64,000 nt of DNA from the NCBI RefSeq assembly GCF_024385605.1, contig NZ_JANFOJ010000001.1:124001-188000 (forward strand), read 5' to 3'. The position numbers and the translations under genes are program-made. Shown here in pieces: positions 57,064-64,000 of the stretch (positions are counted from its first letter, which is position 1; the number at the start of each line of letters is the position of its first letter). The notes beneath the pieces are model-generated. The model was not told the DNA's origin. It worked only from the letters and a program-made list of their open reading frames with translations, and did no database searches. Source of the stretch: Sporolactobacillus sp. STSJ-5 (GTDB lineage Bacteria > Bacillota > Bacilli > Bacillales > Sporolactobacillaceae).

Positions 57064-57205
57064 GTTCTTTTCTCCTCCCAATCATTTCACACTTCCGTAT
57101 CTTCTGATCACATTCCCCTAACAGACAAAAAGCGCTGAATGATGAACTGTTTATTCGAAAAAACGCCTGTATTGATCAACAACTGCTCTTTCAAACTTAA
57201 TCTGA

Positions 57206-57240
57206 TTAAAAAAGCGTGCATCAAAACCTGGATGCACGCT
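57206..57240 (-). terminator. Terminator of engB
   Basis: AGCGTGCATC / GATGCACGCT (57213-57240) followed on the minus strand by TTTTTAATC. Confidence 0.85.
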
Positions 57241-57317
57241 CGATGTCATTCATATTGACTACAAAAATTCCGATTCATTCATCAAAATGCGCCGCATACA
57301 ACTTTACCACGTTTATT

Positions 57318-57908
57318 TTAATTCAAAAAAGGATCAAGTGCACGCCAAGCCTCTTCTTTTCCGGTTCCATTAAATGAAGAGAACAGGATGAGCGGATCAT
57401 CTGCTTTCAGTCCCAGATCACGCACAATGATTTGTTTATGCTTTTGAAATTTGCTTTTGGGAATCTTGTCCGCCTTTGTTGCAACGGTGATCACCGGATG
57501 TCCATAATAAGAGAGAAATTCATGCATTTGAATATCTTCTTTGGATGGCGGATGGCGCAAATCCACCAGGTGGACGACAGCACTCAATGCCTCGCGTTCT
57601 GCAAAGTAAGCCTCAAGCATCCGGCCCCATGCCTCTTTGTCCTTTTTCGATACCTTCGCGTATCCATAACCGGGCACGTCGACAAAATAAAATTCATTGT
57701 TGATAATAAAATAGTTCAGCTTCTGAGTTTTGCCGGGCTTCTCAGAGGTTCGGACAAGATTCCTTCTGTTCAACATTTTATTAATAAACGATGATTTGCC
57801 GACATTCGAACGCCCGGCAAGTGCTATTTCAGGCAAGCCGTTCGTCGGATACTGTGCCGGTCCTACGGCACTAATCAAGTAATCTGCTTGTATAATTTTC
57901 AACGTCAT
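57318..57908 (-). CDS. engB: Ribosome biogenesis GTPase EngB/YsxC
   Basis: This small GTPase needed for 50S assembly has 196 residues. G1 [14 protein letters not shown]3 [10 protein letters not shown]4 TKADKIPKS. It follows lonB in this window; in B. subtilis lonA lies between them. Confidence 0.96.
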   Translation of the reverse strand: MTLKIIQADYLISAVGPAQYPTNGLPEIALAGRSNVGKSSFINKMLNRRNLVRTSEKPGKTQKLNYFIINNEFYFVDVPGYGYAKVSKKDKEAWGRMLEAYFAEREALSAVVHLVDLRHPPSKEDIQMHEFLSYYGHPVITVATKADKIPKSKFQKHKQIIVRDLGLKADDPLILFSSFNGTGKEEAWRALDPFLN

Positions 57909-58144
57909 CTCTCCTCAGGTCACCATTCAGGTGATCTGCTCATGTATACACATTCTATCTTAATTTTATTGGTGCTGTCCAATATGAGACGATTCAAGTT
58001 CGCAAATCAATCATGGATATCATCCATTTTTGAAAACGTTTGGGTCCTGCGTGAAATTCCTGATCTACGCATAGATCCTAGTAATCATGCATGAAAAATT
58101 AATTTAATGCATGAGTAAAATTCAACGTGCCATTAGCAAATTGC

Positions 58145-58186
58145 TTCAGAAAAAAACTGCCGGCTTTTAAAGTCGGCAGTTTTTAT
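58145..58186 (-). terminator. Terminator of lonB
   Basis: AAAAACTGCCG and CGGCAGTTTTT flank ACTTTAAAAGC (58152-58186, minus strand), with a T run. The 57909-58144 interval holds nothing I recognise and no lonA. Confidence 0.8.
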
Positions 58187-58197
58187 AATGCGTTTAG

Positions 58198-59916
58198 TTA
58201 CCCTTGCTTCTCCACTCCCGCGTCGATTGGTCGCGCAGAGAGTGGATGATTTCCCAGCATGTCAGTAAGCGTGGTGTGCACATCTTTTTTGATTGGCACT
58301 TCTTCAGGGTGCAGACAAAGTTCGAGTACTTGGTGCAGCGAATTAACCGGAATGATTTCCGCCTTGTCGTATTGCTTTAAGGTCTCCTGCATATTCTCGA
58401 CCGGTATGATCACACGCTTTGCCCCTGCCTCTACTGCCGCATCAATCTTGGCCATCACACCGCCAATCGGCTTAACTTGTCCATGAAGACCGAGCTCGCC
58501 CGTCATTGCGATGTCCGGGTAGACTTTTCGACGCAGAATTGCTGAACTGATGGCTACCGCCATAGAGATTCCTGCAGACGGTCCATCAACAAGTGCACCT
58601 CCGGGGAAGTTCACATGAATATGATAGCGGTACGCCGCCAAACCCATTCGGTTGAGCACCGTAAGCACATTCTCCACTGATGCCCGTGCCATGCTTTTTC
58701 TCGTAATTGTTCGTGATGAAGAGCCGAGTGACTCCTCTTCTGCAATTCCGGTAATTGTCAGACTGCCTTCATGCCGGCTTTTCACCGCAGACGCTTCAAC
58801 CTCAAGCAGGACGCCTAATCCCGGCCCGTAAACAGCCAGTCCATTAACGAGACCGATTTCAGGTGCAGAAGGGACCTTGCGATTTGGCTTCGGCGTGAGC
58901 CTGCTGGAACGCACGACCCATTCGATTTGTTCCAGACCAATAGTGCCCGGCTTGGAATTTTTCGATGCGGCTACACCTGCAGCAATCTGAATCATGTTCA
59001 CGGCCTCTCTCCCGCTCTTCGCGTAATCAGCAATTTTCTCTAAGCATCCATCTGCCACATCAAGATTTAATTTCGTTGCAGCTCGCTTAGCAATCATACG
59101 AATATCCGAGCGGCTCAAATCAGAGAAGAAAATTTCAAGACAGCGTGAGCGGATAGCCGGAGGAATTTCTTCGGGGCGACGCGTTGTCGCGCCAATTAAG
59201 CGAAAATCCGCAGGTAATCCATTCTTAAAAATATCATGGATGTAGGCCGGAATTTGACGATTTTCTTCATTGTAATAAGCACTCTCCAGGAATACTTTGC
59301 GATCCTCCAATACTTTCAAAAGCTTGTTTAATTGAATCGGATGTAATTCACCAATTTCGTCAATAAAAAGAACACCGCCATGCGCATGTGTCACAGCGCC
59401 TTCTTTCGGCTGCGGAATACCTGCCTGGCCCATTGCTCCTGCCCCTTGGTAGATTGGATCATGAACGGAGCCAATCAATGGATCAGCAATTCCGCGTTCG
59501 TCAAAACGCGCAGTTGCTCCATCCAATTCCACAAATGGTGCCGACGGCTTAAACGGCGATTCCGTATTCTTTTTCGCCTCTTCAAGAACAAGTCGTGCTG
59601 CCGCTGTCTTGCCGATACCTGGCGGCCCGTAAATAATCACATGCTGCGGGTTTTTGCCGCATAAAGCAGCTCGTAAAGCGATAATTCCGTCGTGCTGTCC
59701 GATCACATCTTCAAGCTTTTTTGGGCGAATACGCTCAGAGAGCGGTTCAGACAGTGATTGACGACGCATCCTATTCAATTCATCCATTTCCTTTTTTGAT
59801 TCCTTATCAATTGAAATTTTTTGCACATGCTGATTGCGCAGTAAACTCCAAAAATACAGACCAATAATCGCGCCAAAAAATATTTGTGTGAAAATCAGCA
59901 ATACCATCCAATTCAT
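58198..59916 (-). CDS. lonB: ATP-dependent protease LonB
   Basis: This forespore-type Lon protease has 572 residues. One N-terminal helix (WMVLLIFTQIFFGAIIGLYF), AAA+ domain (GPPGIGKTAAARLVLEEAK, GGVLFIDEIGELHPIQLNKL), and the Lon catalytic domain with Ser in DGPSAGISMAVAISSA and Lys in KPIGGVMAKIDAAVEAG. It lacks the large N-terminal domain of LonA. In B. subtilis lonB is sigma-F dependent; no such promoter was searched thoroughly here. Confidence 0.95.
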   Translation of the reverse strand: MNWMVLLIFTQIFFGAIIGLYFWSLLRNQHVQKISIDKESKKEMDELNRMRRQSLSEPLSERIRPKKLEDVIGQHDGIIALRAALCGKNPQHVIIYGPPGIGKTAAARLVLEEAKKNTESPFKPSAPFVELDGATARFDERGIADPLIGSVHDPIYQGAGAMGQAGIPQPKEGAVTHAHGGVLFIDEIGELHPIQLNKLLKVLEDRKVFLESAYYNEENRQIPAYIHDIFKNGLPADFRLIGATTRRPEEIPPAIRSRCLEIFFSDLSRSDIRMIAKRAATKLNLDVADGCLEKIADYAKSGREAVNMIQIAAGVAASKNSKPGTIGLEQIEWVVRSSRLTPKPNRKVPSAPEIGLVNGLAVYGPGLGVLLEVEASAVKSRHEGSLTITGIAEEESLGSSSRTITRKSMARASVENVLTVLNRMGLAAYRYHIHVNFPGGALVDGPSAGISMAVAISSAILRRKVYPDIAMTGELGLHGQVKPIGGVMAKIDAAVEAGAKRVIIPVENMQETLKQYDKAEIIPVNSLHQVLELCLHPEEVPIKKDVHTTLTDMLGNHPLSARPIDAGVEKQG

Positions 59917-60184
59917 AAACTTCTGCCTCCCATTTCAGCTGCGCTTTAACGCCTGCTTGCCGTATCATCATTCTTATAAGGCATTATTTCCAAGGCTGAA
60001 GCGAGTTAAACAGAAGGCAATAAGAAAAAAATCCAACTGCTCTCTTCAATTATGTGTTTATAAATCGTTTACCATTTCCGAGTAATACGTTTCCGCTAAC
60101 CATGTTTTTGTACCTTTTCTTCATGTTTCGTAACAGATCCGAGCTCCAATTAGGTAAGGACTGTCACTTCTTTTCATTTACACA

Positions 60185-60252
60185 TTAGAAAACTTGGCTT
60201 AGCCAAGCCTCTGACGAAGGCGAAGACTTAGTTGCACTTACACTAAATTCCT
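60185..60252. repeat. REP-like stem-loop element, copy 2
   Basis: It begins TTAGAAAACTTGGCTTAGCC and continues AAGCCTCTGACGAAGGCGAAG, ACTTAGTTGCACTTACACTA. It matches copy 1 (33553-33620) at about nine positions in ten. It is in the lonB-clpX gap; 59917-60184 shows nothing else. Confidence 0.85.
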
Positions 60253-60278
60253 CTAAATCTTTATACTTTCTTATTTGT

Positions 60279-60608
60279 GTAAGAAAAACCGAGCAAAAAG
60301 CGCCCGGTCTTTAATCTCCAGCCATGTGTGATTGGTTTGTGTCTTTACAGTGTTGAATCATCACTACGATTGCTCGCATCAACTGAGCGCGACTGCGGGC
60401 GCACCGCGAGCCTCCTCAGACAAGCAGAAATCTGCGGGGTCTCGCTGGCACCTGATCCCGCAGGCGTCTCGCACCTCTGCTTTGATTCTCGGCCAAGACA
60501 CTGGTTTATTTGTATAATTATGGGGCAATATCTTATACTTCTGTACGTAAATACATCACACTTTCTAACAATGGTATTTTCATTCAAGTGGGTCATGAAT
60601 GTTTCTTT
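60279..60608. repeat. Intergenic island B: module 1, GC-rich element, module 2
   Basis: 60279-60318 is the AAGAAAAACCGAGC / GCGCCCGGTCTTT hairpin (module 1). About 60385-60488 is a GC-rich stretch with GCGGGCGCACCGCGAGCC, ATCTGCGGGGTCTCGC and TCCCGCAGGCGTCTCGC, resembling GC-rich dispersed intergenic repeats I remember from Bacillaceae. 60547-60608 (GTAAATACATCACACTTT ... GGGTCATGAATGTTTCTTT) is module 2. Modules 1 and 2 also bracket the spoIVFA-minD gap. Open frames here are not credible genes. Confidence 0.7.
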
Positions 60609-60612
60609 TCTT

Positions 60613-60643
60613 GCAAAAAAGCGCCCCTAATTTAGGGACGCTT
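60613..60643 (-). terminator. Terminator of clpX
   Basis: AAGCGTCCCTAAATTAGGGG then CGCTT (60619-60643, minus strand) is a near-perfect palindrome followed by TTTTGC. Confidence 0.85.
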
Positions 60644-60666
60644 GTGTTTTCAATGATTCAATTGGC

Positions 60667-61935
60667 TTAAGCACTTTCCTTCGGCGTTTCAACGTTGACC
60701 TCAGTTCCATCCGTCAAAATCAAGGTCGGTCGCGCTTTGCCTTCAACAGTCTCTTTTGTAATGACACACTTTTCAATATCATCACGTGAAGGGAGTTCAT
60801 ACATCACGTCGAGCATCATACCTTCAATGATCGAACGCAAACCACGAGCACCGGTCTTGCGCTCAATGGCCAGTTTAGCAATGGATTCAAGCGCATCGTC
60901 TGTAAATTCCAGATCGACATCGTCAAGTTCAAGCAATTTCTTATACTGCTTTACCAATGCATTCTTCGGCTTGGTTAAAATATCAACAAGCGCTTTTTCA
61001 TCGAGCTGTTTCAATGTGCTGATTACCGGAAGACGCCCAATGAATTCAGGAATCAAGCCGAATTTCAACAAGTCTTCAGGAAGCACATTTTTCAGTGCAT
61101 CATCGCGATGCATTTCTTGACTCTTGCTGCCCGCTCCAAATCCGATGACCTTCTTGCCGAGACGGCGTTTGATGATCTGTTCTACACCGTCAAACGCGCC
61201 GCCGCAGATGAACAGGATATTCGTTGTATCGATTTGAATAAATTCCTGATGCGGATGCTTGCGGCCACCTTGAGGCGGAACACTCGCCACTGTTCCTTCA
61301 AGAATCTTAAGCAGAGCCTGCTGCACGCCTTCGCCGGAAACATCACGCGTAATTGAAGGGTTTTCCGACTTACGCGCAATTTTATCAATTTCATCAATGT
61401 AGATAATACCTTTTTCTGCCTTCTCGACATCATAATCAGCCGCTTGAATTAATTTCAGCAGGATATTTTCCACATCTTCACCGACATAGCCGGCTTCAGT
61501 GAGTGAAGTCGCGTCCGCAATTGCGAACGGTACGTTCAAAATGCGTGCCAAGGTTTGCGCGAGCAACGTTTTCCCGCTGCCGGTCGGTCCGATCATCATA
61601 ATGTTACTTTTTGACAGTTCGACATCATCCGGCTTCTGTTTGCTGTTGATACGTTTGTAATGATTATATACGGCTACAGACAAACTCTTCTTCGCGTCAT
61701 TTTGGCCGATCACATAATCTTCCAAGATGGAGCAAATTTCCTGCGGCTTCGGAATATCTTTAAATTCAACTTCTTCGTCCGTGCCTAATTCTTCTTCCAC
61801 GATTTCCGTGCACAGTTCAATACATTCATCACAAATATAGACGCCCGGTCCGGCTACAAGCTTGCGTACCTGATCCTGGGTTTTTCCACAAAATGAGCAC
61901 TTTAATTGCCCTTTTTCTTCATTAAATTTAAACAT
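60667..61935 (-). CDS. clpX: ClpX, ATPase subunit of ClpXP
   Basis: This AAA+ unfoldase feeds ClpP. It has 422 residues. N-terminal zinc-binding domain (Cys13, Cys16, Cys35, Cys38: CSFC, CDEC), Walker [13 protein letters not shown], pore motif GYVGEDV, Walker [15 protein letters not shown] loop KVIGFGAG for ClpP docking, sensor 2 [13 protein letters not shown] 61935 follows AGGGGTG; the frame above it adds six unsupported residues. No convincing promoter was found in 61936-62302. Confidence 0.97.
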   Translation of the reverse strand: MFKFNEEKGQLKCSFCGKTQDQVRKLVAGPGVYICDECIELCTEIVEEELGTDEEVEFKDIPKPQEICSILEDYVIGQNDAKKSLSVAVYNHYKRINSKQKPDDVELSKSNIMMIGPTGSGKTLLAQTLARILNVPFAIADATSLTEAGYVGEDVENILLKLIQAADYDVEKAEKGIIYIDEIDKIARKSENPSITRDVSGEGVQQALLKILEGTVASVPPQGGRKHPHQEFIQIDTTNILFICGGAFDGVEQIIKRRLGKKVIGFGAGSKSQEMHRDDALKNVLPEDLLKFGLIPEFIGRLPVISTLKQLDEKALVDILTKPKNALVKQYKKLLELDDVDLEFTDDALESIAKLAIERKTGARGLRSIIEGMMLDVMYELPSRDDIEKCVITKETVEGKARPTLILTDGTEVNVETPKESA

Positions 61936-62302
61936 TCTTTCACCCCTATTCATGCTTTCATTACCGAAGTTTCAGACAAGAGCGAAACCTTGACCAATTG
62001 AACCAATCAGCCATCGAAAGCCGTATTCTATAGCTTTCCCTCTTTCTCACAAATCGTATTACCGATGGAAAAGCATTTCATGCCGAAGCAAATGTCGTCT
62101 CAGCCGCCTTCAACATTAGTTTAAGGCTAACCAGCCGACCAAAAAAACGAGCAATCAGACCATGGTAAGTTTTCACAACCCTGTCAAAATGCCGATCGTT
62201 CATGCACCTGACTTCTCGCCAATCAGCAAGTTTTCTATGTAGGCATTGTAACATAAAAAAATGCTTCCGATAAGCCATATGCCTTATCCTGTAAATTATG
62301 TA

Positions 62303-62370
62303 TGATAAAGAAAAACTTAGCGAGGCCAAGTCTTCGACGCCGGCCAAGCTTTAGTTTTTCTTATACTAAT
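62303..62370. repeat. REP-like stem-loop element, copy 3
   Basis: This is the most diverged copy: AAAGAAAAACTTAGCGAGGC, CAAGTCTTCGACGCCGGCC, AAGCTTTAGTTTTTCTTATA. It keeps AGAAAAACTT at one end and AGTTTTTCTTATACTA at the other, so its ends are inverted repeats. Confidence 0.7.
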
Positions 62371-62439
62371 ACCGCTAATCCCTTATCTTATATATGTTCT
62401 TTTTGTGCAAAGAAAAAAGCATTGGTTTCTTTGTCTGTA

Positions 62440-62490
62440 AAAAAATAATCATTGGGGACGAGACCGGTCGCCCGCCAACGATTTATTATG
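62440..62490 (-). terminator. Terminator of tig
   Basis: On the minus strand ATCGTTGG and CCAATGAT close an imperfect stem around GGGCGACCGGTCTCGTCC, followed by TATTTTTTTACAG. Confidence 0.75.
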
Positions 62491-62497
62491 TCTTGCC

Positions 62498-63805
62498 TTA
62501 TTTTTCTTCAGCTGCTGCTTTCGGCTTGCTGTTTTCAACAAGGAAATCAACTGCTTTACGTAGTTGAAGATCACCCTTAATGAAATCGGTGCCGCCCATT
62601 GCTGCTTTAATCTGATCAGCACTGATCTTGTATTGTTCAGCCATCTTCTTCAGTTCTTCTTCAACTTCTTCGTCCGTTGCTTCGATTGATTCCGCTTTGG
62701 CAATGGCTTCAAGTGTCAGATTGGCACGTACACGTTTTTCTGCATCGTCCTTCATCTGATCGCGAAGTGCGTCTTTGTCATTACCGGAAAACGAAGTATA
62801 CATATCGAGCGTCATGCCTTGACCCTTCAGACGCTGTTCGAATTCCTTAAGGATATTGTCCTGTTCATTGGAAATCATAATTTCAGGAATATCAATTTCA
62901 GCATTTTCGGCAGCTTGTTGAACAACGCTGTCACGTTTGCTGTTCACTGCATCTGCTTCTTTATGCTCTTTTTCATGATTCTTGATTTTTTCCTTCAGTG
63001 CGGCAAGCGTTTCAACTTCTTCATCGACATCTTTGGCGAATTCATCGTCAAGTTCAGGCAATTGTTTCTGCTTGATTTCATGAACGGTCACTTTGAAGGT
63101 CGCTTCTTTGCCTTTCAATTCTTCAGCGTGATAATCTTCCGGGAAGGTTACAACAACATCTTTTTCCGCGCCGGCTTTAACACCGATCAGTTGGTCTTCA
63201 AAACCTGGGATAAAAGATCCGGAGCCGATTTCGAGCGAATAGTTTTCTGCTTTTCCGCCTTCAAATTGCTTTCCGTCGACATAGCCGTCAAAATCAATAA
63301 CAACTGTATCGCCTTTTTCTACTTCACCGTCTTCTTTAACAACGAGTTCTGCATAGCGTTCTTGAAGATGCTTGATTTCGTGGTCAACGTCTTCGTCGGT
63401 CACTTCTGCGCTTTTTTCCTCAACTTCAAGCCCTTTGTAGTCGCCGAGCTTTACTTCAGGCTTAACCGTTACGTCTGCCTTAAGCACTAATTTCTTGCCT
63501 TTGCCGATTTCTTCGACATCAACTTGCGGCTTGTCTACAGGTTCGATACCCGTTTTGTCAATCGCTTCAGAATATGCGTCTGGAAGGACAAAATCAATGG
63601 CGTCCTCATAAAGAGCTTCTACACCGAACCGTTGTTCAAAGAGCACACGCGGTACTCTGCCCTTACGGAACCCGGGTACATTAACTTTCTTAACTACCTT
63701 TTTGAAGGCTTTATCCAATGCTTGGTTAAAACTTTCGGCATCCACTTCAAAAGTCAGAGTGCCGACATTGCCTTCTTTTTTTTCCCATTTTGCTTCTACA
63801 GTCAT
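62498..63805 (-). CDS. tig: Trigger factor
   Basis: This ribosome-bound chaperone and peptidyl-prolyl isomerase has 435 residues. Ribosome-binding signature [16 protein letters not shown] in the N-terminal domain, the FKBP domain ([35 protein letters not shown]), and the long helical C-terminal arms. GGAGG lies nine bases before the ATG. Order tig-clpX-lonB agrees with B. subtilis. Confidence 0.97.
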   Translation of the reverse strand: MTVEAKWEKKEGNVGTLTFEVDAESFNQALDKAFKKVVKKVNVPGFRKGRVPRVLFEQRFGVEALYEDAIDFVLPDAYSEAIDKTGIEPVDKPQVDVEEIGKGKKLVLKADVTVKPEVKLGDYKGLEVEEKSAEVTDEDVDHEIKHLQERYAELVVKEDGEVEKGDTVVIDFDGYVDGKQFEGGKAENYSLEIGSGSFIPGFEDQLIGVKAGAEKDVVVTFPEDYHAEELKGKEATFKVTVHEIKQKQLPELDDEFAKDVDEEVETLAALKEKIKNHEKEHKEADAVNSKRDSVVQQAAENAEIDIPEIMISNEQDNILKEFEQRLKGQGMTLDMYTSFSGNDKDALRDQMKDDAEKRVRANLTLEAIAKAESIEATDEEVEEELKKMAEQYKISADQIKAAMGGTDFIKGDLQLRKAVDFLVENSKPKAAAEEK

Positions 63806-63950
63806 TTATTTTTTACCTCCAACATCTATCTTCATGCTTTTTCAGCATATTGGCTTTCTGCCTGAATTGCGCGCAAACATCCGCCATTTGTTATGCCGAC
63901 TCGAGAGCGCCGCAAGCAGTGCTCTTCAGCAAAGCAATGACAACCCTGTT

Positions 63951-63979
63951 ATTATAACATAAGAGTTTCCTATGAAAAA
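63951..63979 (-). promoter_or_regulatory. Candidate promoter of tig
   Basis: TATAAT (63951-63956) is a perfect -10 on the minus strand; TTTTTC 17 bases upstream is a weak -35. Confidence 0.5.
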
Positions 63980-64000
63980 CTTATTTGTAACAAATTATCG

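Noticed and set aside
60328-60630. 100-residue open frames on both strands in the lonB-clpX gap
   Set aside because: They cross a GC-rich repeat and module 2 of an intergenic island, with no ribosome site or known motif.
62078-62347. 89-residue open frame between tig and clpX
   Set aside because: It includes the third REP-like element and has no ribosome site or family resemblance.

Overview
The window is a chromosomal segment from a Gram-positive, endospore-forming member of the Bacillales. The evidence is spoVB, spo0B, spoIVFA/FB, spoIIB, spoVID, safA, a coxA-like gene and ysxE. These lie in nearly the order remembered for the Bacillus subtilis regions aspS-hisS-relA-apt-recJ-secDF-comN-spoVB-yajC-tgt-queA-ruvBA, obg-spo0B-rpmA-rplU-spoIVFBA-minDC-mreDCB-radC-spoIIB-folC-valS-ysxE-spoVID-hemL-engB-lonB-clpX-tig. 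Several genes of the B. subtilis order are missing here: bofC, the nad genes, pheAB, maf, comC, lonA and hemAXCDB. The secretion gene secDF is split in two, and a type IV pilus operon sits beside aspS. This would fit a Sporolactobacillus-like lineage, but the genus cannot be proved from the sequence alone.

Layout. 1-6700 (+): type IV pilus operon pilB(partial)-pilT-pilC-pilin-pilD-pilM-pilN-pilO, closed by a strong terminator. 6865-7100: a 12-unit, 21-bp-period intergenic repeat array. 7240-7440 (-): 6S RNA with a near-consensus promoter. 7505-19909 (-): T-box-controlled hisS-aspS, then dtd-rel, apt, recJ, lapA-like, secD-secF and comN. 20156-22807 (+ except the yrbG-like gene): spoVB, yrbG-like and yrzE-like. 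22857-27331 (-): ruvA-ruvB-DUF2905 and queA-tgt-yajC. 27529-30810 (-): yebC, coxA-like and safA. 31045-31581 (+): niaR. 31591-40632 (-): ribosomal and sporulation genes, the spoIVF pair, minCD and mreD. 40629-50700 (-): mreC-mreB, radC, spoIIB, a membrane diguanylate cyclase, folC and T-box-controlled valS. 51384-57908 (-): ysxE, a degenerate CotS-like protein, spoVID, DUF421, hemL and engB. 58198-63805 (-): lonB, clpX and tig.

How the genes fit together. Much of the window serves three linked programmes. The first is translation and its control: aspS, hisS and valS with T-boxes, dtd, the (p)ppGpp enzyme Rel, L21/L27 with the L27-processing protease Prp, Obg, and 6S RNA. The second is envelope shape and division: MreBCD, MinCD, and SecDF/YajC secretion. 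The third is sporulation: Spo0B phosphorelay, SpoIIB engulfment, SpoIVFA/FB pro-sigmaK processing, SpoVB cortex, and SpoVID/SafA/YsxE coat with the CoxA-like cortex protein. Protein quality control closes the window with LonB, ClpX and trigger factor.

I see no prophage, intact insertion sequence, CRISPR array, tRNA or rRNA. The least conventional content is intergenic: the 21-bp array, three copies of a REP-like stem-loop element, a family of GGAAATTTCC-type dyads, ATCCT-loop hairpins next to queA, and two intergenic islands that share end modules. Among genes the oddest are a PilO with two Ser/Asp-rich inserts, a 39-bp tandem repeat inside safA, an RNase G lacking its C-terminal CPxC region, and a CotS-like protein inserted between spoVID and ysxE. 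All assignments rest on reading motifs and gene order by eye; no database search was run.
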